Positions 26,732 through 35,475 of a stretch of DNA of 64,000 nt are shown in pieces (the first letter of the stretch is position 1; each line of letters begins with the position of its first letter). This DNA is from Pseudomonas viridiflava (GTDB lineage: Bacteria; Pseudomonadota; Gammaproteobacteria; Pseudomonadales; Pseudomonadaceae): contig NZ_RBTP01000011.1 of the NCBI RefSeq assembly GCF_003702045.1, positions 1 to 64,000 on the forward strand, in the 5' to 3' direction. The notes beneath the pieces are model-generated. The model was not told the DNA's origin and searched no databases. It worked only from the letters and a program-made list of their open reading frames with translations. Made by a program: the position numbers and the translations under genes.

Positions 26732-27607
26732 ATGACGCCCCGTTCCGCTCTGCTCGCTCTGCACTTCGGCGCCCTGCTGTTCGGCCTGTCCGGCGTGCTC
26801 GGCAAACTGGCCCATGCATCGCCGTCCGTGATCGTCTTCGGCCGCGCTGCGTTCGCTGCCGTGGCACTCGCTGCGTTCGCCCGCTTTGTCAACGGCACTC
26901 GCTGGAAACTTATAAGCCGAGCCAGCGGTGCACGCCTGGTACTCAGCGGTGTTTTGCTGAGCCTGCATTGGGTGTCGTTCTTCATCGCTGTGAAAGTCGC
27001 GGGCGTCGCGGTCGCGACGTTGGGGTTCGCGAGCTTTCCGGCGTTTACCGTGATCCTTGAGGGCCTGGTGTTTCGTGAGCGGATTCGGCGCGTCGAGATG
27101 CTGCTGGTCGCACTGGTCACTGTGGGGTTGATGCTGGTAACGCCCGGATTCGATATGGCCAGCGAAGCAACGGGCGGACTGCTGTGGGCCATTTTCTCGG
27201 GCCTGACCTTTGCCTTGTTGTCGTTGGTCAATCGCGCCAGCGCGCTCCACGTCCCTGCGGTACAGGCCGCACTGTGTCAGAACCTGATCGTCGCCATTTG
27301 CCTGCTGCCTTGGGCGGCATCGGCGCTGCCCGCCGTGTCAGCCCGCGACTGGCTGTGGATCGCCCTGCTCGGCGTGTTATGTACCGGTTTGGCACACAGC
27401 CTGTTCGTGGCCAGTCTCGCGGTGATCAAGGCCCGGATGGCCGCCGTGGTGTTTGCGATGGAGCCGCTTTACGGGATCGCCTTCGCCTGGCTGATTTTTG
27501 CCGAAACGCCCACGCTGCGGATGCTGCTCGGCGGCGCACTGATTATTGTCGCCATTGTGATCTCAGGCTTGATAGGCAGTCGCGCACCGGACAAACTCGC
27601 TCATTGA
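26732..27607 (+). CDS. EamA/DMT-family transporter
   Basis: A 291-residue membrane protein with about ten helices in two EamA repeats. Repeat 1 is LLFGLSGVLGKLAHASPSVI through SFPAFTVILEGLVFRERI. Repeat 2 includes LLWAIFSGLTFALLSLVNR, VFAMEPLYGIAFAWLIFAE and ALIIVAIVISGLIG. ATG 26732 (MTPRSALLALHFG) follows AAGGATTGTC. The longer frame back to 26648 is not needed. Drug/metabolite exporters of this type cannot be given a substrate from sequence. Confidence 0.85.
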   Translation: MTPRSALLALHFGALLFGLSGVLGKLAHASPSVIVFGRAAFAAVALAAFARFVNGTRWKLISRASGARLVLSGVLLSLHWVSFFIAVKVAGVAVATLGFASFPAFTVILEGLVFRERIRRVEMLLVALVTVGLMLVTPGFDMASEATGGLLWAIFSGLTFALLSLVNRASALHVPAVQAALCQNLIVAICLLPWAASALPAVSARDWLWIALLGVLCTGLAHSLFVASLAVIKARMAAVVFAMEPLYGIAFAWLIFAETPTLRMLLGGALIIVAIVISGLIGSRAPDKLAH

Positions 27608-27903
27608 GGATCAGTTGCACTTGACCGGTCGTTATGGCCCAGGCCACGCGCCGGGTCGATCTGATCGCGCACCCGTTGCTTAAGCACTTTGGCTTCAGGG
27701 AAGCCTCCATCGGCCTTGCGTTCCCAGATCTGCACGCCGTCACAGGTGATGCGAAAAGCGCCTCCCGTCGCAGGTTCCAGCGATACTTTCCCCAAGTCGT
27801 CGCTGAACGTGCTCAACAGTTCCTGTGCCAGCCAGGCCGCGCGCAATAGCCAGTGGCATTGGGTGCAGTACGTGATAACGACTTCAGGTTTTTCGGCAGA
27901 CAT
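27601..27903 (-). CDS. SelT/SelW/SelH-family thioredoxin-like protein
   Basis: A 100-residue protein with the CxxC redox motif in VITYCTQCHWLLRAAWLAQ, as in the SelW family where one Cys is selenocysteine in animals; here both are cysteine. WERKADGGFPEAKVLKQRVR matches the family's C-terminal helix. ATG 27903 has GGAG upstream. The 3' end overlaps the EamA gene by 7 bp on the opposite strand. The redox role is inferred only from the fold. Confidence 0.85.
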   Translation of the reverse strand: MSAEKPEVVITYCTQCHWLLRAAWLAQELLSTFSDDLGKVSLEPATGGAFRITCDGVQIWERKADGGFPEAKVLKQRVRDQIDPARGLGHNDRSSATDPQ

Positions 27904-27964
27904 GGACGCTTGCTCCACAAAGACAAGCGGCCATGATACGCACCGTTTGCCCGCTCAACGAGCC

Positions 27965-28873
27965 TCAACCACGACGATCATCCAGGTCGATACTCGCATC
28001 CAGCCGTTCGCGTAGAAACTCAATGAACGCCTGGACAGGCCGGGACGCTTGCCGATGCTGCGGATAGACCGCCGACAGGGTCAGCGGCTCCGGGCGCAGA
28101 TCGTCCAGCACCCGCACCAGACTGCCGTCGCGCAGGGCCGCGCCGACAATGAACGTCGGCAGGTAGGTGATGCCCAGCCCCGCCACCGCTGCATCTCGCA
28201 ACAGCTCGCCGTTGTTGACCCGCATCCGCCCGCTGACGCTCAGGCTGAACGGTTTGCCCGAACCCTGGAAACGCCACTGCACCTGCCGGCTGTGGCCATA
28301 GGGCAGGCAGTCATGGGCGTGCAGGTCTTCGGGTTTTTCCGGTGCTCCGCGCTCGGCCAGGTACGCAGGGCTGGCGCAGTAGACTCGATCGATTGTCGCG
28401 ATTCGCCGGGCAATCAGGCTGGAATCTTCCAGCACGCCGATACGCAACACCAGATCGTAGCCCTCGCTGAGCAGGTCCACCGGCCGGTCGCTCAGGTCCA
28501 CTTCCACCGACACATCGCGATAACGCTGCAGAAACAACGGCAATAGGCAACCCAGATGCGCCACCGCAAACGACAACGGCGCGCTGATGCGCAAGGTACC
28601 GCGTGGCTCGCTGTTCTGCCCCGTAATGCCCTGCTCGACCTGCTCGACTTCGGACAGCAGCCGCAGGGCCGATTCGTAATAACTTTGCCCCAGCGGCGTC
28701 ACGTCGAGGCGTCGTGTCGAGCGATTGAGCAGCCGTACGCCGAGGCGTTCTTCCAGTTGCATCAGCCGCCTGCTGACGAACTGTTTGGACAATCCAAGCT
28801 TGTCGGAAGCGGCTGTGAAGCTGCCCGATTCCATCACTTGGCAAAAGATACGCATGTCTTCAAAGGGGTTCAT
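27965..28873 (-). CDS. LysR-family transcriptional regulator
   Basis: A 302-residue regulator. The N-terminal winged helix reads MNPFEDMRIFCQVMESGSFT, then AASDKLGLSKQFVSRRLMQL, then RLLNRSTRRLDVTPLGQSYY. This is the CrgA/DmlR-like subgroup. The effector domain follows (SAPLSFAVAHLGCLLPLFL, VRILGVLEDSSLIAR in part). A longer frame to 29143 reads into the divergent gene. It is divergent from the MscS-like gene 119 bp away, which is a possible target. Confidence 0.9.
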   Translation of the reverse strand: MNPFEDMRIFCQVMESGSFTAASDKLGLSKQFVSRRLMQLEERLGVRLLNRSTRRLDVTPLGQSYYESALRLLSEVEQVEQGITGQNSEPRGTLRISAPLSFAVAHLGCLLPLFLQRYRDVSVEVDLSDRPVDLLSEGYDLVLRIGVLEDSSLIARRIATIDRVYCASPAYLAERGAPEKPEDLHAHDCLPYGHSRQVQWRFQGSGKPFSLSVSGRMRVNNGELLRDAAVAGLGITYLPTFIVGAALRDGSLVRVLDDLRPEPLTLSAVYPQHRQASRPVQAFIEFLRERLDASIDLDDRRG

Positions 28874-28991
28874 TGTCACGACCTGGTGGACAGTTAAACG
28901 CTTTATAGCCGCTTTTTCGCATTCAGGCATGCACTTAATCTGCGTCCACGGTGCAAACAGCCGGCCCATCACGTTTTGCGGAGCTTCAGCC

Positions 28992-30419
28992 ATGTCCCCA
29001 TCATTGAGCCATCCCCTGATCTGGAGCGCCCTGCTGCTGTTGGCCGATGTGCTCATCTGGCACGTGACCCCAATGCAGCAAAGAGTCGTGCGCGTCGGCA
29101 TCAGGCTGGCCCTGTTTCTGGCGTTCAGCACAATCATCATCAACGCGGGGATCAGTCCTTTACAGGCACCGTCCTGGCCTGAGGACAGCGTGATTCAACT
29201 GGGTGCCACGGCACTGGCCATTCTCTGGTGGGTGTACGCCGCGCGGGTGCTGACCGTATTGATCGGCCTGGCGCTGATGCACCGTATCGGACACAGCGGA
29301 CGGCTGCTGCAGGACGTGATCGGCGCTCTGGTGTTTCTGATTGCCGTCGTGGCCGCCGCAGGCTATGTGCTGGAGTTGCCGGTCAAAGGACTGCTGGCAA
29401 CGTCCGGCGCGATGGCGATCATTGTGGGCCTGGCGTTACAAAGCACCCTGAGTGACGTGTTTTCCGGCATCGTGCTCAACACCACCAAGCCCTATCAAGT
29501 AGACGATCTGGTGTCGATCGATGGCGTGGAAGGCAAGGTGCTCGACATCGACTGGCGCGCTACGCACCTGCTGACCCACGCAGGCAGCACCGCCGTGGTG
29601 CCCAACTCGGTGGCGGCCAAAGCCAAGATCGTCAACCTCAGTCGCCCGACCCACATGCACGGGGTGTCAATCAGCATTCAGGTGCCGACCCACATTCGCC
29701 CGCGCCGGGTACTCGATGCACTGGAGCGTACCCTGCAAGGCAGCAGCAGCCTGTTGCTCAGCCCGGCGCCGAAAGCCGTCCTGCATGCCTCCGGTGACAG
29801 CATGTCGGAATACGTGGCCAGTGGTTTCATCGCCGACCTGAGCAAGAAAGGTGAAGTGCGCAATCAATTGTTCGACCTCGCCCACCGACACCTGGAAGCC
29901 GCCGGTATCGTTCGTCAGCCCGACGCGGTTGTCGAGCCGGCATCACGGGCCCGTGCGTTGCTGGAGGAAGTGAAAGTGTTCCGTTCGCTCAGTGAGCAGG
30001 AGCGGGATGAACTGGCGCAGCACATGACTGCTCAGCAGTACTCCGCAGGCCAGGTAGTCCTGGACCTGAACGAAGTGCCTGACGGTCTGTTCGTGATTGC
30101 CACCGGCGTGATCAGCGCAGCCGTGGTCGATGGCGAGCAACGCGTCGAAGCCGGTCGCATGGGGCCGAGCGAAGTGTTGGGCGAGCAAGGCCTGCTGGAC
30201 GACACGCCGTCCGAAGCCTGCTTCACCGCGCTGACCTCCAGCATCGTTTATCGCATCGACAAAAACATCGCCCGCGCCTGTATGGCGCAGTCCAGCCAGG
30301 TCAATACGGCCTTGCACAAACTGCAGGCGGTGCGTCAGAAGAACAGCCATTCCATCCTCTTGGCCCGCCCGCCGCAGGTCAGGAAAGGTGGCTTCCTCGG
30401 CTGGTTGCAGAACCGCTGA
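28992..30419 (+). CDS. MscS-family channel fused to a cyclic-nucleotide-binding domain
   Basis: A 475-residue protein. About four to five N-terminal helices precede the MscS core: LLATSGAMAIIVGLALQSTL (pore helix TM3), then DVFSGIVLNTTKPYQVDDLV and the beta-domain VSIDGVEGKVLDIDWRATH. From residue ~330 a cNMP/CAP-type domain follows: LSEQERDELAQHMTAQQYSA, GQVVLDLNEVPDGLFVIATG and GEQGLLDDTPSEA. Such fusions are proposed ligand-gated MscS channels. ATG 28992 follows GGAG. An ORF back to 28725 overlaps the divergent LysR and is rejected. Confidence 0.87.
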   Translation: MSPSLSHPLIWSALLLLADVLIWHVTPMQQRVVRVGIRLALFLAFSTIIINAGISPLQAPSWPEDSVIQLGATALAILWWVYAARVLTVLIGLALMHRIGHSGRLLQDVIGALVFLIAVVAAAGYVLELPVKGLLATSGAMAIIVGLALQSTLSDVFSGIVLNTTKPYQVDDLVSIDGVEGKVLDIDWRATHLLTHAGSTAVVPNSVAAKAKIVNLSRPTHMHGVSISIQVPTHIRPRRVLDALERTLQGSSSLLLSPAPKAVLHASGDSMSEYVASGFIADLSKKGEVRNQLFDLAHRHLEAAGIVRQPDAVVEPASRARALLEEVKVFRSLSEQERDELAQHMTAQQYSAGQVVLDLNEVPDGLFVIATGVISAAVVDGEQRVEAGRMGPSEVLGEQGLLDDTPSEACFTALTSSIVYRIDKNIARACMAQSSQVNTALHKLQAVRQKNSHSILLARPPQVRKGGFLGWLQNR

Positions 30420-30579
30420 AACCCTCACGCCAGAGCGCCAGGGCAAGCCACTGGCCATTCCTCAAGCGCGTCGAAATTAACAACGATTAACTCGTCAGAA
30501 CGGCCTGCCAACCCAAGAATGGCGACCTCTGCGCAAATCTTTGCCCATGGAAAGCGACCCTCCAACAAGGACATTTGCA

Positions 30580-31017
30580 ATGGCCCATTTTCAACGCTTT
30601 ACCTGCAAGCTATGCCCTGGCGCACAGGGCTCCGAGAAAGCTGGCTGCCACAGCGGCGGGCTGTCGCCCTGGCGGGAACGCCTGGCCAAGCAACTGATCC
30701 TCGACAACCTGAGTGAGAACATCGAAGTCGCTGAACTGGCAAAAGCATGCGCGCTGTCACGCAGTTACTTTTCCCGCGCGTTCAAATGCAGCACCGGTTT
30801 GTCGCCTCAGGAATGGATTCGCGAGCAGCGTCTGGCCCGCGCCAAATGCCTGATTCAGCACACGGCCATGAGCCTGACCCAAATCAGCCAGGAATGCGGC
30901 TTCTGCGATCAATCGCATTTTTCGCATATCTTCTCCCGCGCCGAAGGCATCAACCCCTTTACCTGGCGTGGGCATGCGAAAAACGCAGGCCAGGGTCAAG
31001 GGTTGTCCGCGTCGTGA
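30580..31017 (+). CDS. Small cysteine-rich AraC-type regulator
   Basis: A 145-residue protein. The C-terminal AraC domain has both helix-turn-helix units: VAELAKACALSRSYFSRAFK and LTQISQECGFCDQSHFSHIF, the latter being the family signature. There is no usual ligand domain. The short N-terminus holds Cys9, Cys12 and Cys23 (FTCKLCPG...AGC). Five more cysteines lie in the HTH part (KAC, FKC, AKC, ECGFC). ATG 30580 follows AAGGACATTTGCA. It is transcribed toward the STAND regulator 62 bp downstream. Confidence 0.85.
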   Translation: MAHFQRFTCKLCPGAQGSEKAGCHSGGLSPWRERLAKQLILDNLSENIEVAELAKACALSRSYFSRAFKCSTGLSPQEWIREQRLARAKCLIQHTAMSLTQISQECGFCDQSHFSHIFSRAEGINPFTWRGHAKNAGQGQGLSAS

Positions 31018-31079
31018 ACGTGCGCCGTTAAGCTACGCTGCACGCAGACTTTCCCACCCCTCTGAACTGGAAAAGACCG

Positions 31080-33854
31080 TTGACCGTTCTCACCGAACAG
31101 GCCCTGCGCTTCGGCCCTTATCGCATCTATCCGCAACAGCGCCTGGTCCTGGAAGCCGGCAGGCCGCTGCGCCTTGGGCAGCGCGCCGTGGATATTCTGC
31201 TGGTGCTGCTGGAGCACGCAGGCAAGGTGGTCAGCAAGCAGCACCTGATGAGCCAGGTGTGGCCCAAGTCCGTGGTTGAGGACGGTTGCCTGCGGGTGCA
31301 TATGGCCGCCTTGCGCAAAGCGCTTGGCGATGGTCAGGCAGGACAACGTTACATCGTCACCGTCGCGCAACGCGGTTACAGCTTTGTCGCACCGTTTACC
31401 CTGGAACGCAGCGAGAACGCACCGGATGCCCGCATGACGACCCCGACCCACCACAACCTGCCCATGCGGCGCGCCCGTTTGGTGGGGCGCGAAGCGCTGA
31501 TCGACCATGTGGTCGGCCAGTTGCAGCAGCATCGGTTCATTTCTCTGGTCGGCCCGGGCGGTATTGGCAAGACCACCATTGCCTTGCGCGTCGCCGAGCA
31601 ACTGATCGGCCGTTACCGCGATGGCATCCGCCTGCTGGATCTGGCCCCGTTGACCGACCCCGCGATGATCGTCCCCCACCTCTCGGCCTTGCTGGAGCTG
31701 TCGCTGCCAGACGATGACCCTGTGGGTCATCTCGCCGGGTTTCTGCGCGAGCGGGACATGTTGCTGGTGATCGACAACTGCGAACACATGATCGATACCG
31801 TCGCCATCCTCAGTGAGAGTCTGCTGCGCAGCGCGGCACAGGTACACATTCTGACCACCAGCCGTGAGAGCCTGAGAGCCGAGGGCGAATTCGTGCAGCG
31901 AGTGGACGCCCTTGACTGCCCGCCACCGGACAGCCTCGATCGCTTGTCGGCAATGGATTTCGCAGCCCTGCAATTGTTCGTCGAGCGGGCGATGGCCAGC
32001 CATGAGCAGTTTGAGCTGACCGATGAAAACCTGCCGCTGGCTATTGAACTGTGCCGGCGCCTGGACGGTATTCCGCTGGCCATCGAGCTGGCCGCCGCGC
32101 AAGTCGGCCACCTGCACCTGAGCGGTGTGCTGGAGCACCTGCAGCACAGTGACCGGGACCAGGGCGCCGATCCTTCCACTGCGCTGACCCGCCATCAGAC
32201 ACTGCGCAATACGCTGGACTGGAGCTACCAGATGCTGAGCGCGTGCGAGCAGGCCTGCTTGCAGCGACTGGGTATTTTCAGCGGCCGCTTCTCGATAGAG
32301 TCCGCCGCAGCCGTGATCAGTGATCAACCGGTGGCGACGTATGAAGTGTTCAACGCCATCACACAACTGGTGGCCAAGTCTCTGCTGAACGTGGAAGTCG
32401 GCGATGACGATGTGTCCTACCACCTTCTCGACACCACGCGCCGCTATGCGCTCGAAAAACTGCACGTGCAAAACGACTTGCCAGCCACCCAGGCACGGCA
32501 CGCACGCCGCTGCCTGGCGATCATGGAGCAGGCGAGATCGGACTGGGAAAACATGCCCACCGCGCAGTGGATAGAACGCTACAGCCAGAGCCTGGAAGAT
32601 ATCCGGTCTGCGCTGGGCTGGGGGCTGAACGCCGACACCCCGCACATCACTGCGCTTCACCTTGTGGCCCAGTCGGCACCGCTCTGGCAGGAACTGTCCC
32701 TGCTCAAGGAACACGGCCATTACGTGCGCCGGGCACTGATGCTGCTGGACGCCAATCCCCTGCCCTGCCTGGATTTGAAAAAGGTGCTAAAGCTGGCGCA
32801 GGGCAATTTCTCCTACCACACCGTCGGTAGCACGCCGGAAACGGTGGAGGCGTTCGATACCGCGCAGGTGCTGGCCGAACAGTCCGGCGATCTGGCCGGT
32901 CAGTTGCAGGCGATATCCGGCTTGGTCGCGGTCAACCTGTGTCGCGGTGATTACCTGCCGACCCTTGAACAGAGTCGCCAGTTCTATCGCCTGGGGCTGG
33001 ACGCCAGCGAAGCGTTACGCCTGAGTGCGCAACGCCTGCGGGCGCTGGCGCTGCATTACACAGGGGACCAGCGACAGGCCAGACGTGACGCCGAGCAAGT
33101 CATTCAGCGTATGGCGCACAACGGGCACCTTAATCGCTTCACCCAAGGCTTCGGCATTCAATACGACCTGAGTGTCGCGTCGCTGACCCTGCTGGCCCGC
33201 ATTCTCTGGATACAGGGCCTGCCCGAACAAGCCTCGCGCACGGCGTCTCAAGCGCTAGACCTGGCGCTGCAGATCAACCACGGCGCCTCCATCTGCTACA
33301 GCCTTGCAGTGGTCGGTTGCCCCATCGCTTTTTACAACGGCGATACCGGGTTAGCGAGCGAGCGCGTGAAGCTGTTGCTTGAACAGGCACAGAAGCACTC
33401 GGTCATGCTGTTTCATGGTTGGGCCAGGATGTATCGGCGGTTGTTGGGTACACCTGTCGATCAGGCCGAACACCCCCAGGGCACAGGCTTGATTGGCGAC
33501 ATCATGATGACCCTGCGGCCCGGGCCAGTGGGCTCGGAGAGGGTGGCGCGCGCTCAAGCAGGGCTGGCCGGCTGGTGTACGGCGGAAATATTGCGTTGCA
33601 GGGCGGTTGAGCGGTTACAGCAGGACGAACCGGAAGCCGAGGCACTGTTGCTGAGTGCGCTGGAAGTGGCACGGACTCAGCACGCGCTGACCTGGGAACT
33701 GCGCAGCGCAACTTCATTGGCGGGCCTGTGGTTGCGTCAGGGTAAAGCGCAGCAGGCGCGGGTGTTGCTGTCGCCTGTTTATGCGCGCTTCAGTGAGGGA
33801 CTGAACACCCCGGACCTGCTGGCGGCGAGGGCGCTACTCAACCAGTTGCATTGA
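31080..33854 (+). CDS. OmpR-type winged helix fused to NB-ARC/STAND ATPase and helical repeats
   Basis: A 924-residue protein. Residues ~10-105 form a Trans_reg_C winged helix (ALRFGPYRIYPQQRLVLEAG, IVTVAQRGYSFVAPF). Residues ~135-400 are a STAND ATPase: Walker A GPGGIGKTT at 158-166, Walker B LLVIDNCE with Asp232, sensor ILTTSRESL and GLPL-like GIPLAIELAAA near 330. From ~430 to the end there are helical/TPR-like repeats. No receiver domain is present. Start: TTG 31080 with GGAAAAG upstream; no ATG precedes the conserved domain. It would be a ligand-gated transcription activator of the MalT/AfsR type. It converges on a paralogue, overlapping by 21 bp. Confidence 0.85.
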   Translation: MTVLTEQALRFGPYRIYPQQRLVLEAGRPLRLGQRAVDILLVLLEHAGKVVSKQHLMSQVWPKSVVEDGCLRVHMAALRKALGDGQAGQRYIVTVAQRGYSFVAPFTLERSENAPDARMTTPTHHNLPMRRARLVGREALIDHVVGQLQQHRFISLVGPGGIGKTTIALRVAEQLIGRYRDGIRLLDLAPLTDPAMIVPHLSALLELSLPDDDPVGHLAGFLRERDMLLVIDNCEHMIDTVAILSESLLRSAAQVHILTTSRESLRAEGEFVQRVDALDCPPPDSLDRLSAMDFAALQLFVERAMASHEQFELTDENLPLAIELCRRLDGIPLAIELAAAQVGHLHLSGVLEHLQHSDRDQGADPSTALTRHQTLRNTLDWSYQMLSACEQACLQRLGIFSGRFSIESAAAVISDQPVATYEVFNAITQLVAKSLLNVEVGDDDVSYHLLDTTRRYALEKLHVQNDLPATQARHARRCLAIMEQARSDWENMPTAQWIERYSQSLEDIRSALGWGLNADTPHITALHLVAQSAPLWQELSLLKEHGHYVRRALMLLDANPLPCLDLKKVLKLAQGNFSYHTVGSTPETVEAFDTAQVLAEQSGDLAGQLQAISGLVAVNLCRGDYLPTLEQSRQFYRLGLDASEALRLSAQRLRALALHYTGDQRQARRDAEQVIQRMAHNGHLNRFTQGFGIQYDLSVASLTLLARILWIQGLPEQASRTASQALDLALQINHGASICYSLAVVGCPIAFYNGDTGLASERVKLLLEQAQKHSVMLFHGWARMYRRLLGTPVDQAEHPQGTGLIGDIMMTLRPGPVGSERVARAQAGLAGWCTAEILRCRAVERLQQDEPEAEALLLSALEVARTQHALTWELRSATSLAGLWLRQGKAQQARVLLSPVYARFSEGLNTPDLLAARALLNQLH

Positions 33855-35351
33855 CTGGGCGCTGGTCGTCAGCCAGCGTTGCAGGCTGAGGTGGCGCGCA
33901 TGGCGCGCGGCGAACGTCTGAAGTTCGCCACTGTGCTCCAGTTTTTCCAGCGCAAACAGCCGAACGGTATGCGGTAGCCGATACCGTACTGCCTCGACGC
34001 CCTGCGCGCTTGAAAGCAACGAGTGGCGCTCCAGTTGCACCAGACTGTCCCGCACCGACTGCGCGCCCTGCCCGTCACAGCCGATGACATCGACAGCGGA
34101 CTCGCTCGTGAACCCTTTGTCGAAAACGGCCAGGCGGCGCAGCACCGCCTGTTCACGCAGGCTCAGTCGCTGATGACTCCAGTCCAGTGAAGCCCTGAGC
34201 GACTGATGGCGAGAGACGGCGGTACGTCGCCCTTGGGTCAGCCAATGGACACACTGACTCAATCGGGCATGCAGACCCACCACAGCGAAGGCATTGATCT
34301 GCGCCGCCGCAAGCTCGATGGCCAAGGGCAGCCCGTCCAGCTTGCGGCAAATATCGCCGACGATTTTCATGTCGCGGTCTTGCAACACAAATGTCTGCTG
34401 ACAGGACTGGGCACGGTTGAAAAACAGCTGCACCGCCGAATAACCAAGCCCCTGTTCGACACTTATTTGTGCCGAGGACGGCGGCACTGCCAGAGGTTCA
34501 AGTCGATACAGTTGTTCATCCCTGACATTCAGCGGCTGACGGCTGGTGGCCAGAATGGCCAGTTCACTGCCCTGCGCCAGCAACACATCGACCCAGTGCC
34601 GACAGCGTGCCTGCAAGGCTTCACAGTTATCGAAAACAAGCAGACGGCGCCCTGTTGCCAGCTCATCGAAGAGGCTTGCCAAGGCATACGGGCCGTCCCG
34701 TTTCAACAAACGGGCCAGGCAAGCCATCAGCGCCTGCTCGCTGTCCACGATTGAGAAATCAACGACGCACACCCCATCCGGATAATGCGGCACCAGACGC
34801 TCCGCCACACGGTAGGCCACGGTTGATTTACCGACACCGCCCGCACCAATCAGTGTAATGAAGCGTCGTGCGGGCAGTTGGCGCACCAGCTTGCCCACGA
34901 TGTCTTCACGACCAATGACCTGATTCAGGCGCACCGGCAGATTGTTCGGGATGCACACAGCTGCCGTTTTCGAAAGCATGCGGGATTGATGGACGGGCGC
35001 TTTGAAGCGATACCCGCGTTGTGCGAGGGTTTCTATATAACGCTGCCCGCCATCCAGCACCCGACGCAGCGCGGCAATCTGCACACGCAGGTTGATCTCT
35101 TCTACGACCGAATCCGGCCAGACGCGAGCGATCAGCGCCTGTTTATCAACGATCTCTCCGGCGTGTTCGACCAGAATCTGCAGAATATCCAGCGCTCGCC
35201 CGCCAAGCCGCAATGCTTCGCCGTCGCGCGTGACCAGCCGCTGACGAACATGAAACGTAAAAGGGCCGAACCGCAAAACGTCGTCCGGCGCAGGCCGTTC
35301 GCTGATGTCAGGGGGCGTCGGATGGCTGAAGCCTTGGGGCTGGCAGTCCAT
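33834..35351 (-). CDS. OmpR-type winged helix fused to STAND ATPase, short paralogue
   Basis: A 505-residue paralogue of the convergent gene. The winged helix covers ~25-118 (LRFGPFTFHVRQRLVTRDGE, IETLAQRGYRFKAPV). The ATPase has Walker A GAGGVGKST at 169-177, Walker B RLLVFDNCE with Asp241, sensor ILATSRQPL and GLPLAIELAAA near 340-350. It stops about where the partner's TPR-like region begins, so the sensor repeats are missing. The frame is otherwise intact, so it may be a natural short form. ATG 35351 follows AAGGTG. A GlxA-type regulator gene lies upstream on the same strand. Confidence 0.85.
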   Translation of the reverse strand: MDCQPQGFSHPTPPDISERPAPDDVLRFGPFTFHVRQRLVTRDGEALRLGGRALDILQILVEHAGEIVDKQALIARVWPDSVVEEINLRVQIAALRRVLDGGQRYIETLAQRGYRFKAPVHQSRMLSKTAAVCIPNNLPVRLNQVIGREDIVGKLVRQLPARRFITLIGAGGVGKSTVAYRVAERLVPHYPDGVCVVDFSIVDSEQALMACLARLLKRDGPYALASLFDELATGRRLLVFDNCEALQARCRHWVDVLLAQGSELAILATSRQPLNVRDEQLYRLEPLAVPPSSAQISVEQGLGYSAVQLFFNRAQSCQQTFVLQDRDMKIVGDICRKLDGLPLAIELAAAQINAFAVVGLHARLSQCVHWLTQGRRTAVSRHQSLRASLDWSHQRLSLREQAVLRRLAVFDKGFTSESAVDVIGCDGQGAQSVRDSLVQLERHSLLSSAQGVEAVRYRLPHTVRLFALEKLEHSGELQTFAARHARHLSLQRWLTTSAQSMQLVE

Positions 35352-35475
35352 TGCATCACCTTGCTCAATAGATCCTATTCATCTTGGCAGGCAACTGGGA
35401 CGGAACAAGTTTTCCAGGGGGAGCCACACGGTCAATGCGATGCCGGATACGGACACTTGGGCAAATAACCCGAAA

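Noticed and set aside
30996..32720. 574-codon open frame on the minus strand
   Set aside because: Antisense to the STAND gene; the domain motifs are on the plus strand.
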